In this document: in pieces, positions 1 to 9,334 of the stretch | Numbering within the stretch: the stretch's first letter is position 1 | How the letters are laid out: every line of letters starts with the position of its first letter | Source: Actinophytocola sp049647105 | GTDB taxonomy: Bacteria > Actinomycetota > Actinomycetes > Mycobacteriales > Pseudonocardiaceae | Assembly: GCF_049647105.1 (NCBI RefSeq) | Contig: NZ_JBARWZ010000147.1 | Span: 17,913-81,912, forward strand | Reading direction: 5' to 3' | Length of the DNA stretch: 64,000 nt | Position numbers and translations under genes: made by a program | Notes under the pieces: model-generated | Told to the model about the DNA's origin: nothing | The model's input: only the letters and a program-made list of their open reading frames with translations | Database searches by the model: none

Positions 1-3000
1 CGCTGCTGGACACCCGCGCGCGGTTCGACCACCGGATGGTGGTGACCGGCGCGGACCGGGACGACCTGCTGGTGGGGCTCGTGTCCGGGACGCCGTTCAC
101 CGGTGCGTCCGGCAAGCTGGCGGTGCTGTTCACCGGCCAGGGCGCACAGCGCGCCGCGATGGGACAGCGGCTGTACGGGGCGTTCCCGGTGTTCGCGGCC
201 GCGTTCGACGAGGTGTGCGCACACTTCGACCCGGGTCTCCGCGACGTGATCGAGTCAGGAGAAGGGCTCGACGACACCGGCAACACCCAGCCGGCACTGT
301 TCGCGATCGAGGTCGCGCTCTACCGGCTGCTGGAGTCGTGGGGGGTGCGGCCCGACTACCTGGCCGGGCACTCCATCGGTGAGCTGGCCGCCGCGCACGT
401 CGCGGGCGTGTGGTCCCTCGAGGACGCCTGCACGGTCGTCGCCGCACGCGGGCGGCTGATGCGGGAACTTCCCCGTGGTGGCGCCATGATCGCCATCCAG
501 GCCACAGAAGCGGAGATCATCCCGCACCTCACCGACACGGTCGACATCGCCGCGATCAACGGGCCGGACTCGCTCGTGATCTCCGGCGACGAGGGCGCCG
601 CGCAGGCCATTGCCGCCGTGTTCACCACGCAGGGCCGCAAGACCAAGCAGCTCACCGTCTCCCACGCGTTCCACTCGCCGCTGATGGACCCGATGCTCGG
701 CGAGTTCCGGGCCGTCGCGGAAAGCGTGACCTACCACGAGCCCGCGATCCCGATCGTCGGCGCGGAGCCGACCGACCCGGAGTACTGGGTGCGGCACGTC
801 CGCGGCACGGTCCGGTTCGCCGACGCCGTCGCCGCGCTGGAGGCCGCCGGGGTCCGCACGTTCGTCGAGGCCGGGCCCGACGCGGTGCTGACCGCGCTGA
901 CCGGCAGCCCCCAGGCGATCCCGCTGCTGCGGGCGAACCGGGACGAGCTGCGGACCGTCGCCGACGCGTTCGGCCGCCTCGCCGCGGTGACCACAGTGGA
1001 CAGTGCGGCGTTCTTCCCCGGCGCGGGCGTGGTCGAGCTGCCCACCTACGCGTTCCAGCGCCGCTCGTACTGGCTGCGGCCCGCCAACCTCGGTGACCTC
1101 GGCGCGGCCGGGCTCACCGCGACCGGCCACCCGCTGCTCGGCGCGATGCTCGGGGTCGCCGACTCCGACCGGCTCGTGCTGACCTGGCGGCTCTCGCTAC
1201 AGGCGCAGCCGTGGCTCGCCGACCACGCCGTGCTCGACTCGATCCTGTTGCCTGGCACCGCGTTCGTGGAGCTGGCTGGCCGCGCCGCCGAGTACAACGG
1301 GCACGCCGCCATCGAGGAGCTGACGCTGCGGGCACCGCTGCGGCTCACCCACGAGACGCCGATGGACCTGCAGGTGTGGACCGGTCGGCCCGACGAGCAC
1401 GGCCGCCGCACGGTCGAGGTGTACTCGCGCCCGGCGGACAGCGGCGGTGGCACTGACGGAGAGTGGACCTGTCACGCGGCGGGTGTCCTCACCGACGACG
1501 AGGTCGCCGCACCGGCCACTGTGGACACCGAGTGGCCGCCATCGGGTGCGGAACCCGCCACGACAGGCGACTTCTACGACTGGTTGCTGTCCCGCGGCTT
1601 CACCTACGGCCCGGCGTTCCAGGGCGTGCAGGACGTGTGGCAGCGCGGTGAGGAACTGTACGCGCAGGTGACGCTGCGCGAGGACGAGCAGTCCGGCGCC
1701 GCCCGGTTCGGCGTGCATCCGGCACTGCTCGACGCGGCCATGCATCCGATGGTGCTGCACCTGGACAAGAGCACGCAGAAGGCGCAAGCATGGCTGCCGT
1801 TCTCGTGGCGCGGGGTGCGGCTGCACCGCTCCGGCGCGACGGCCCTGCGCGTGCGGCTGGTGCCGGACGGCGCCAGCTCGGTGCGCGTGAGTGCGACCGA
1901 CGACGACGGCAACCCGGTGCTCGACATGGAGTCGGTCGCGCTGCGGCCGGTGTCGACCGACCAGCTCGGCGGCGCCACGACCCCGGAGGCCGCGCTCTAC
2001 ACCAACGAGTGGGTCACCGTGCCAACCCCCTCGGGCCGCGACACGGCGGGCACCGGGATCCACCCGATCGAGGCGGGCACCGCGGTGCGGGAGGCCGTCT
2101 TCGGCACCCTCGCCGCCCTGCGTGATTCGCTCACCGGCGACGACCGCCTCGCCGTGGTCACGCGGCCGGACGACCTCGCGGGCTCGGCGGTGGCCGGACT
2201 GGTCCGGTCGGCCCAGACCGAGCACCCGGACAGGTTCGTGCTCATCGAGACCGCTGGCGACCTGGTCGACGCGGCGATCGCGTCGGGCGAGCCGCAGGTC
2301 GCGGTCCGCGACGGCGCGCTGACCGTCCCCCGGCTCACCCGCGCCGAGACCGCCACGTCGGACGACCGGCTGTTCGACCCGGCAGGCACCGTCCTGCTCA
2401 CGGGCGGCACCGGCGCGCTCGGTGGCGCGCTGGCCCGGCACCTGATCACCGAACACGGCGCGCGGCACCTCGTGCTGACATCGCGCCGCGGCCTGGACGC
2501 TCCCGGCGCGACCGGGCTCCGCGACGAGCTGACCGAGCTCGGCGCCCGCGTCGAGATCGCCGCCTGCGACGCCGCCGACCGCGACGCGCTCGCCGCGCTG
2601 CTGGCGACCATCCCGCACCTGGCGGGTGTGGTCCACGCGGCCGGTGTGCTCGACGACGGCATCCTCGAGTCGCTCACCGAGGAGCGGGTCGACGCGGTAC
2701 TGGCGCCGAAGGTCGACGCCGCGCTCAACCTGCACGAGCTGACCGGTGACCGGGACACCGTCGAACTCTTCGTGTTGTTCTCGTCGGTCGCGAGCATCCT
2801 CGGCACCGCAGGGCAGGCGAACTACGCCGCCGCGAACGCGTTCCTCGACGGGCTCGCCGTGCACCGGCACGCACAGGGCAAGGCCGCGACCGCGCTGTCG
2901 TGGGGCCTGTGGGAGCAGGACAGCGCGATGACGGCGAACCTCACCGAGGCCGACCGCGCACGGCTCAACCGGGGCGGTGTCCTCCCCCACTCCGTCGCGG

Positions 3001-6000
3001 ACGGGCTCGCCATGTTCGACGCGGCGTGCCGCACCGGCCTCCCGCACCTCGTCCCCGTGACGCTGGACCTCGCGGCGCTGCGCACCGCGACCACCGCTCC
3101 CCCGCCGCTGCAGGGGATGGTGAAGACCCCGCGCAAGCGGACCACCGGCAAGCCGACCGCGGCCGCGCTCACCGAGCGGCTCGCCGGGCGGACGGAAGAC
3201 GAGCGGCGCACGTTCCTGCTGGAGGTCGTGCGCACGCAGGTGGCGTCGGTGCTGGCGATGCCGGACCCGGACGCACTCACCGCGACGCACGCGTTCAAGC
3301 AGCTGGGTTTCGACTCGCTGACCGCGGTCGAGCTGCGCAACCGGCTCAACACGGCGACCGGCCTGCGGCTGCCCGCCACGCTCACGTTCGACTACCCCAC
3401 GCCGGAGTCACTCGTCGAGTTCCTGCTCGCCGAGCTGGGTGAGGGACAGGAACAGCAGGCGGTCGCCGCGCGGGTGGTGGCGACCGACGAGCCGCTCGCG
3501 ATCGTCGGCATGGCCTGCCGCTACCCGGGTGGTGTGTCCACTCCGGACGAGTTGTGGGAGATGCTGACCGCGGGCGCGGACGGCGTTACCCCGTTCCCCG
3601 CCGACCGCGGCTGGGACCTCGCGAACCTGTTCGACCCGGACCCCGACACCCCCGGCACCAGCTACGTCGACCAGGGCGGGTTCCTGCTCGACGCGGCCGA
3701 GTTCGACGCGGAGTTCTTCGGGATCAGCCCGCGCGAGGCCCTCGCCATGGACCCGCAGCAGCGCGTGTTCCTGGAAACCTGCTGGGAGGCACTGGAACGC
3801 GGTGGCCTCGACCCCGCCACGCTGCGTGGCACGGCCACCGGCGTGTTCACCGGCCTCATGACGCACGACTACGCGGCCCGCTCCAGCGCGGTGCCCGACG
3901 GCGTCGAAGGGTTCTGGGGCACCGGAACCGCGGGCAGTGTCGCCTCCGGCCGGGTCGCCTACACGCTCGGGTTCGAGGGCCCGGCGGTCACGATCGACAC
4001 CGCGTGCTCCTCCTCGCTCGTGTCACTGCACCTTGCCGCGCAGGCGCTGCGCTCCGGCGAGTGCTCGCTCGCGCTCGCCGGCGGCGTGACCGTGATGGCG
4101 ACCCCCGGGCTGTACGTGGAGTTCTCCCGCCAGCGCGGTCTCGCGAAAGACGGCCGCTGCAAGGCGTTCTCGTCGGCCGCGGACGGCACCGCGTGGGCGG
4201 AGGGTGTCGGTGTGCTGGTCGTGGAACGGCTGTCGGACGCACGCCGCAACGGGCACCCGGTGCTGGCGCTGCTGCGTGGCTCCGCGGTGAACCAGGACGG
4301 CGCGTCGAACGGGCTGACCGCGCCGAACGGGCCGTCACAGCAGCGGGTCATCCGCTCCGCGCTGGCGGGCTCCGGCCTCACGCCGTCCGATGTGGACGCG
4401 GTGGAGGCACACGGGACCGGCACGTCGCTCGGTGACCCGATCGAGGCGCAGGCGCTGATCGCGACCTACGGCCAGGACCGCGACCGGCCGCTGTGGCTGG
4501 GTTCGCTGAAGTCCAACATCGGGCACACGCAGGCCGCGGCCGGTGTCGGCGGCATCATCAAGATGGTCCTCGCCATGCGCAACAACCTGCTGCCGAGGAC
4601 GCTGCACGTCGAAGAGCCCAGCGACAAGATCGACTGGTCCGCCGGCGCGGTGGAGCTGCTGACCGAGCCGGTGCCGTGGGTGCGCAACGGCCACCCCCGC
4701 CGGGCGGGCGTCTCGTCGTTCGGTGTCAGCGGCACGAACGCGCACGTGATCATCGAAGAGGCGCCGACGGCGCCGGTGAGCGAGCCGGAAGACGGGCCAC
4801 CCGTCGTGCCGTGGGTGCCGTGGGTGCTCTCGGCGCGGACCGAGCAGGCCCTGCTGGACCAGGCGGCACGACTGAGGTCCTTTGCGGAGTCGAAGCCGGA
4901 GCTGGCGCCGGCCGACATCGGCCGGTCGCTCGTGGAGTCCAGGGTCGGGTTCGACCACCGCGCGGTCGTGTACGGCGCGGACCGGGACGAGTTGCTGCGT
5001 GGGCTGGAAGAGCTGACGACCGGCGTGGTGCGGGGCGGCAAGCTGGCGGTGTTGTTCACCGGCCAGGGCGCGCAGCGGGCCGGGATGGGACAGCGGCTGT
5101 ACGAGACGTTCCCGGTGTTCGCGGACGCGTTCGACAACGTGTGTGCGTACTTCGAGACCGACGTCCGCGAGGTGATCCGGTCCGGGGAAGGACTCGACGA
5201 CACCGGCAACACCCAGCCCGCGTTGTTCGCGTTCGAGGTGGCGTTGTTCCGGTTGCTGGCGTCGTGGGGTGTCAAACCCGACTACCTGGCCGGGCATTCG
5301 ATCGGTGAGCTGGCCGCCGCGCATGTGGCCGGGGTGTGGTCGATCGAGGACGCGTGCACGGTCGTCGCCGCTCGTGGCCGGTTGATGCAGGCGCTGCCGC
5401 GTGGTGGCGCGATGATCGCGATCCAGGCGACCGAGGACGAGATCGCGCCGCACCTGACCGACACGGTCGGGATCGCGGCGATCAACGGGCCGCGGTCGAT
5501 CGTGATCTCCGGTGAGGAAACCGCCGCCGAGGCTGTTGCGGCGCGGTTCGCGGACCGTAAGGCCAAACGGCTCACGGTCTCGCATGCGTTCCACTCGCCG
5601 TTGATGGACCCGATGCTCGACGAGTTCCGGGCCGTCGCCCAAGGCGTGACCTACCACGAGCCGACCATCCCGATCATCGGCGCAGAGCCCACCGACCCCG
5701 AGTACTGGGTGCGGCACGTCCGCGGCACCGTCCGGTTCGCCGACAACATCGCCGCACTCGAGTCGGCCGGGGTCCGCACGTTCGTCGAGGCCGGTCCGGA
5801 CGCGGTGCTGACCGCGCTGGGCGGCGACGACTTCGTGCCCACCGCGCGGCGGGACCGCGACGAGGTCCGCACGGTGGTCGAGGCGCTCGGCGGGCTGCAC
5901 CAGCGTGGCGTCCGGGTCGACCTGCCCGCGCTGTTCGCTGGCGCGGGCCGGGTGGACCTGCCGACGTACGCGTTCCAGCACCAGCGGTACTGGCTGATCA

Positions 6001-8522
6001 CGCAGGAGTCGGCGGGCAGCGCGACCGGGCTCGGGCTCGGCGCGACCGGCCACCCGCTGCTCGGTGCCGCGCTCGGTCTCGCCGACTCGGAGCGGGTCGT
6101 GCTCACCGGCAGGCTGTCGCTGCGCGACCACCCGTGGCTCGCCGACCACGTCGTGCTGGGCACGACGCTGGCACCGGGTGCCGCGCTGGTCGAACTGGCC
6201 CGCCGCGCGGCGGAACACACCGGCCTCGACGTCATCGACGAGCTGACGCTGCACGCACCGCTCGTGCTGAGCGAGACCGACGCGATGCACGTCCAGGTCG
6301 AGGTCGGCGAGCCGGACGAGGCCGGACAGCGGCCCGTGCGGATCCACTCGCGCCGCGAGGGCGCCGACGACCAGTGGACCCAGCACGCGAGCGGCCTGCT
6401 CGCCACCGGCGACCACACTCCCGACCACGTCGGCGAATGGCCGCCGCCGGGTGCCGACCCGGTGCCGGTGGACGACGTGTACGACCGGATCGCGGACCTC
6501 GGCGTCGACTACGGGCCGACGTTCCAGGGCCTCACCGCGGTGTGGCAGCGCGGGGACGACCTGTTCGCCGAGGTGTCGCTGCCCGACGGGCTCAGCCCGG
6601 ACAAGTACGGCATCCACCCCGCGCTGCTGGACTCCGCACTGCACGCGATGTTCGTGCCGGAACGCGAGGACCGGCAGGTGGTGCTCCCGTTCAGCTGGAG
6701 CGGCGTGCGGATCGCTGGCACGAGCCCGACGGCGTTGCGTGTGCGGATCACGAAGACGGGCCAGGACGCGTACGCGCTGACGCTCACCGACCGCACCGGC
6801 GCGCCGGTGGCGAGCGTGGAGACCCTCGTCGCGCGGCCGGTCAGCGCGGACGCGCTGAACTCCGGCCCGGACTCGCTGTACCGGCTGGACTGGGTGCCCG
6901 CTGGCCCCGCGTCCGACCCCGTCACCGCGGAAATCCTGCGCGTCGAGACCGACGATGTCGGCCAGGCCGTGCACGAGACGCTGGCGGCGCTGCGGAACGC
7001 ACCCGACCGGCTGGCCGTGGTCACCCATGGCGCGACGACCGGCGAGAACCTGGCCGGTGCCGCGGTGTGGGGCCTGGTCCGCTCCGCGCAGACCGAGCAG
7101 CCGGACCGGTTCGTCCTCGTCGACACCGACGGTGACCTCGACGCGGCACTCGCGTCCGGTGAGCCGCAGGTCGCGGTCCGCGACGGCAAACTGCTGGTGC
7201 CCCGCCTGGCCAAGGCGACGTCCACTTCGGACGGACGACTGTTCGACCCGGACGGCACGATCCTGATCACCGGCGGCACCGGCGCCCTGAGCGCGGCACT
7301 GGCCCGCCACCTGATCACCGAGCACGGCGCGCGGCACCTGGTGCTGACCTCCCGCCGCGGCCCGGCGGCACCGGGAGCGGCGGAGCTGATCGCGGAGCTC
7401 GGCGTCGAGATCGTCGCCTGCGACGCCGCCGACCGGGACGCGCTCAAGACGTTGCTGGACGGCATCCCGAACCTCGCGGGCGTGATCCACGCGGCGGGCG
7501 TCGTCGACGACGGCACGATCGAGTCGCTGACCCCCGACCAGGTGGACGCGGTGCTGCGCCCGAAGGTCGACGCGGCGATGAACCTGCACGAGCTGGCCGG
7601 TGACGTCGAACTGTTCGTACTGTTCTCGTCGGCGACGGGCATCCTCGGTACGGCGGGACAGGCGAACTACGCGGCGGCGAACGCGTTCCTGGACGGGCTC
7701 GCCATGCGACGGCACGCGGCGGGCCTGCCAGCGGTGTCGCTGTCGTGGGGCCTGTGGGCGCAGGACAGCGCGATGACGGCAAACCTCACCGAGGCGGACC
7801 TGGCCCGCATCAACCGAGGCGGCGTGCACGCGCACACCGTCGAGGAGGGCCTCGCGCTGTTCGACGCGGCGTGCCGGTCCGGTGAGCCACACCTGGTGCC
7901 GGTGAAGCTGGACCAGCGAACCCTGCGCACGGCGACGAACGTGGCACCCCCGCTGCGGTCGTTCGTGAAGGCCCGCCGCCAGACCAAGGCAGCGGTGGTC
8001 CCGCTGGCACAGCAACTGGCGGGCCGCACAGAGGAAGAGCAGCGCACACTGCTGCTGGACCTGGTGCGCACGAACGTGGCGACGGTCCTGGCACACGGCA
8101 CCCCGGACACGATCTCGGCGGACCAGCAGTTCAAGCAGCTGGGCTTCGACTCGCTGACCGCGGTGGAGCTGAGGAACCGCCTGAACACGGCGACCGGCAT
8201 GCGCCTGCCCGCCACGCTCACGTTCGACTACCCGACCCCACAGGCGCTGGTGGCGCACCTGTTGTCCGAGGTGGGCGGCAGCCAGACGAAACTGCGCCTC
8301 CGCACCCTGGTCGACACGATCGCCAAACTGGAGACCGCACTGGAGGGCATCGAGTCCAAGGACACGGAGGACACCGACATCGCCGCGTCCCTCCAGCGCC
8401 TGCTCACCAAGTGGCGAGACAAGTCGCAAGCCGCCCCATCCCAGGAGAAGGACGACCTGGACGAAATCACGGCCGACGACCTCTTCGACCTACTGGACGA
8501 CGAACTGGGCGACGTGGCCTAA
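1..8522 (+). CDS. Modular type I polyketide synthase, 5'-truncated: AT-DH-KR-ACP / KS-AT-DH-KR-ACP / docking domain
   Basis: The reading frame is open to the window edge (first full codon at position 3), so the gene starts upstream; about 2,840 residues are visible. The visible part begins in a KS-AT linker. First module: AT (GHSIGE serine codon at 372; HAFH at 663-674), DH (His at 1224, DxxxH at 1731-1745), KR (TGGTGALG at 2400; LDD at 2649; Ser 2784 and Tyr 2823), ACP (Ser 3315). Second module: KS (Cys 4005, His 4410, His 4524), AT (Ser 5298; HAFH 5583), DH (His 6147; Asp 6630), KR (VDD at 7503; Ser 7629, Tyr 7668), ACP (Ser 8151). GHSIGE plus HAFH indicates malonyl-CoA in both ATs, and KR+DH without ER gives one C=C per module, so a conjugated polyene segment is expected. 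The LDD/VDD motifs suggest B-type ketoreduction. There is no thioesterase; the last ~75 residues form an acidic helical docking domain, so a partner PKS must exist outside the window. Oddities: DH1 has Asp for Gly in HxxxGxxxxP, and KR2 has Ser for the last Gly of TGGTGALG. Confidence 0.96.
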   Translation, partial: LLDTRARFDHRMVVTGADRDDLLVGLVSGTPFTGASGKLAVLFTGQGAQRAAMGQRLYGAFPVFAAAFDEVCAHFDPGLRDVIESGEGLDDTGNTQPALFAIEVALYRLLESWGVRPDYLAGHSIGELAAAHVAGVWSLEDACTVVAARGRLMRELPRGGAMIAIQATEAEIIPHLTDTVDIAAINGPDSLVISGDEGAAQAIAAVFTTQGRKTKQLTVSHAFHSPLMDPMLGEFRAVAESVTYHEPAIPIVGAEPTDPEYWVRHVRGTVRFADAVAALEAAGVRTFVEAGPDAVLTALTGSPQAIPLLRANRDELRTVADAFGRLAAVTTVDSAAFFPGAGVVELPTYAFQRRSYWLRPANLGDLGAAGLTATGHPLLGAMLGVADSDRLVLTWRLSLQAQPWLADHAVLDSILLPGTAFVELAGRAAEYNGHAAIEELTLRAPLRLTHETPMDLQVWTGRPDEHGRRTVEVYSRPADSGGGTDGEWTCHAAGVLTDDEVAAPATVDTEWPPSGAEPATTGDFYDWLLSRGFTYGPAFQGVQDVWQRGEELYAQVTLREDEQSGAARFGVHPALLDAAMHPMVLHLDKSTQKAQAWLPFSWRGVRLHRSGATALRVRLVPDGASSVRVSATDDDGNPVLDMESVALRPVSTDQLGGATTPEAALYTNEWVTVPTPSGRDTAGTGIHPIEAGTAVREAVFGTLAALRDSLTGDDRLAVVTRPDDLAGSAVAGLVRSAQTEHPDRFVLIETAGDLVDAAIASGEPQVAVRDGALTVPRLTRAETATSDDRLFDPAGTVLLTGGTGALGGALARHLITEHGARHLVLTSRRGLDAPGATGLRDELTELGARVEIAACDAADRDALAALLATIPHLAGVVHAAGVLDDGILESLTEERVDAVLAPKVDAALNLHELTGDRDTVELFVLFSSVASILGTAGQANYAAANAFLDGLAVHRHAQGKAATALSWGLWEQDSAMTANLTEADRARLNRGGVLPHSVADGLAMFDAACRTGLPHLVPVTLDLAALRTATTAPPPLQGMVKTPRKRTTGKPTAAALTERLAGRTEDERRTFLLEVVRTQVASVLAMPDPDALTATHAFKQLGFDSLTAVELRNRLNTATGLRLPATLTFDYPTPESLVEFLLAELGEGQEQQAVAARVVATDEPLAIVGMACRYPGGVSTPDELWEMLTAGADGVTPFPADRGWDLANLFDPDPDTPGTSYVDQGGFLLDAAEFDAEFFGISPREALAMDPQQRVFLETCWEALERGGLDPATLRGTATGVFTGLMTHDYAARSSAVPDGVEGFWGTGTAGSVASGRVAYTLGFEGPAVTIDTACSSSLVSLHLAAQALRSGECSLALAGGVTVMATPGLYVEFSRQRGLAKDGRCKAFSSAADGTAWAEGVGVLVVERLSDARRNGHPVLALLRGSAVNQDGASNGLTAPNGPSQQRVIRSALAGSGLTPSDVDAVEAHGTGTSLGDPIEAQALIATYGQDRDRPLWLGSLKSNIGHTQAAAGVGGIIKMVLAMRNNLLPRTLHVEEPSDKIDWSAGAVELLTEPVPWVRNGHPRRAGVSSFGVSGTNAHVIIEEAPTAPVSEPEDGPPVVPWVPWVLSARTEQALLDQAARLRSFAESKPELAPADIGRSLVESRVGFDHRAVVYGADRDELLRGLEELTTGVVRGGKLAVLFTGQGAQRAGMGQRLYETFPVFADAFDNVCAYFETDVREVIRSGEGLDDTGNTQPALFAFEVALFRLLASWGVKPDYLAGHSIGELAAAHVAGVWSIEDACTVVAARGRLMQALPRGGAMIAIQATEDEIAPHLTDTVGIAAINGPRSIVISGEETAAEAVAARFADRKAKRLTVSHAFHSPLMDPMLDEFRAVAQGVTYHEPTIPIIGAEPTDPEYWVRHVRGTVRFADNIAALESAGVRTFVEAGPDAVLTALGGDDFVPTARRDRDEVRTVVEALGGLHQRGVRVDLPALFAGAGRVDLPTYAFQHQRYWLITQESAGSATGLGLGATGHPLLGAALGLADSERVVLTGRLSLRDHPWLADHVVLGTTLAPGAALVELARRAAEHTGLDVIDELTLHAPLVLSETDAMHVQVEVGEPDEAGQRPVRIHSRREGADDQWTQHASGLLATGDHTPDHVGEWPPPGADPVPVDDVYDRIADLGVDYGPTFQGLTAVWQRGDDLFAEVSLPDGLSPDKYGIHPALLDSALHAMFVPEREDRQVVLPFSWSGVRIAGTSPTALRVRITKTGQDAYALTLTDRTGAPVASVETLVARPVSADALNSGPDSLYRLDWVPAGPASDPVTAEILRVETDDVGQAVHETLAALRNAPDRLAVVTHGATTGENLAGAAVWGLVRSAQTEQPDRFVLVDTDGDLDAALASGEPQVAVRDGKLLVPRLAKATSTSDGRLFDPDGTILITGGTGALSAALARHLITEHGARHLVLTSRRGPAAPGAAELIAELGVEIVACDAADRDALKTLLDGIPNLAGVIHAAGVVDDGTIESLTPDQVDAVLRPKVDAAMNLHELAGDVELFVLFSSATGILGTAGQANYAAANAFLDGLAMRRHAAGLPAVSLSWGLWAQDSAMTANLTEADLARINRGGVHAHTVEEGLALFDAACRSGEPHLVPVKLDQRTLRTATNVAPPLRSFVKARRQTKAAVVPLAQQLAGRTEEEQRTLLLDLVRTNVATVLAHGTPDTISADQQFKQLGFDSLTAVELRNRLNTATGMRLPATLTFDYPTPQALVAHLLSEVGGSQTKLRLRTLVDTIAKLETALEGIESKDTEDTDIAASLQRLLTKWRDKSQAAPSQEKDDLDEITADDLFDLLDDELGDVA

Positions 8523-8545
8523 CCCCCGCCCCGCAGGGCGCGATG

Positions 8546-8593
8546 CTGATCAGGCGCTTTCAGGACGTCGAACGCCTCAAAGCGCCTAATCAG
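8546..8593. terminator. Hairpin terminator between convergent genes
   Basis: A 15-bp stem with one mismatch (arms 8546-8560 and 8579-8593, core AGGCGCTTT/AAAGCGCCT) closes an 18-nt loop. It lies 24 nt after the PKS stop, facing the minus-strand membrane gene, so it probably terminates the PKS transcript. It shares its core sequence with hairpins at 17580 and 30684. Confidence 0.75.
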
Positions 8594-8656
8594 GGACATC
8601 CGCATCGCATCCCGAGAAGGGCGCAAGCCCGCCACCAAGGGGCTCCCTTCCATCCC

Positions 8657-8700
8657 GGAGACCTGCCCCTCCGGCGAAGAGCCGCCGGAGGCAAACCCAG
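8657..8700 (+). repeat. Dispersed repeat, left copy
   Basis: About 38 nt (GGAGACCTGCCCCTCCGGCG, then a purine-rich link and GCCGCCGGAGGCAAAC) recur almost unchanged, in the same orientation, at 30928-30967. Inside it CCTCCGGCG (8668-8676) pairs with CGCCGGAGG (8683-8691). A degenerate CCGGAGGCAAAC follows each copy. The two copies bracket the isonitrile metallophore region. Confidence 0.75.
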
Positions 8701-8750
8701 TGAGAAGCCCCCGGAGGCAAACCGGTGAGGCAAAACGCAAGCAGGCTCGG

Positions 8751-9266
8751 TCAGGTGAACAGCCAGCCGAACGCGGTGTGGGTCGCGAGTACCAGCAGTG
8801 CGCTCCACGTGGTCGCGCCGACCACCAGCCACACCAGCAACCGCTGACGCGCCAAGCCGAGCGCGGACCCCAGCACCGCGGACACCCACGTCCCGAACAA
8901 CGCGGGCCCGACCAGCCCGAAACCGGCAGGCCCGAACCGGGTCAGCACCCGGCGCGCCTTCTCCATCCTGGCCGCCCGCCGCACCGCGGCGCGCTCCGCG
9001 CGTTCTTCCGGATCCCCCTGACGACGGCGCCGCAGACGGCGGATGAGACGAACCAGCAGGAGATGACGGAAGACACGCAGCCGAGGACGTCGGCGCGCAC
9101 GCAGCCACTCCATCGCGAACAACGCGATCACGAAGCTCGCCGCCGCGCTCGCCGACACCGCGAGCACCGTCGCCCAGGCAGGCAGCCGCAACGCAAGCCC
9201 GACCGGCGCGGCGGTGGACGGGCCCGCGAAGAAGCCGGTCAGCCACACAGACCAGAAGCGCCCCAC
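8751..9266 (-). CDS. Small multi-pass membrane protein, small multidrug export family-like
   Basis: 171 residues. I chose the GTG at 9266 because GGGAGG sits 5 nt upstream; an earlier in-frame start at 9338 has no such site and would run into the hairpin at 9288. Two hydrophobic segments precede a very basic cytoplasmic loop rich in Arg, and two more follow (Gly-rich FGLVGPALFGTW, then LLVWLVVGATTWSALLVL). The GPAGFGLVGP region resembles small multidrug-export (DUF2585/sm_multidrug_ex-type) proteins, but I recognise this only from general pattern. It is downstream of the acyl-activating gene on the same strand, separated by a terminator, so it is probably an independent unit. Confidence 0.6.
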   Translation of the reverse strand: MGRFWSVWLTGFFAGPSTAAPVGLALRLPAWATVLAVSASAAASFVIALFAMEWLRARRRPRLRVFRHLLLVRLIRRLRRRRQGDPEERAERAAVRRAARMEKARRVLTRFGPAGFGLVGPALFGTWVSAVLGSALGLARQRLLVWLVVGATTWSALLVLATHTAFGWLFT

Positions 9267-9287
9267 GGCGACCTCCCTGAACAGCGC

Positions 9288-9324
9288 GGGAGGCGCGCCC
9301 GGACAACTCCAGGACGCGCCTCCC
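9288..9324 (-). terminator. Hairpin terminator after the acyl-activating enzyme gene
   Basis: GGGAGGCGCG (9288-9297) pairs perfectly with CGCGCCTCCC (9315-9324), and CC/GG inside extends the stem past one bulged base. It lies just downstream of the minus-strand stop at 9335. Confidence 0.75.
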
Positions 9325-9334
9325 GCGGCAGGTC

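Noticed and set aside
1197..8429. Very long minus-strand open frames antisense to the PKS
   Set aside because: High-GC coding DNA produces such shadows; their composition is Arg/Gly/Pro-rich and no domain is recognisable.
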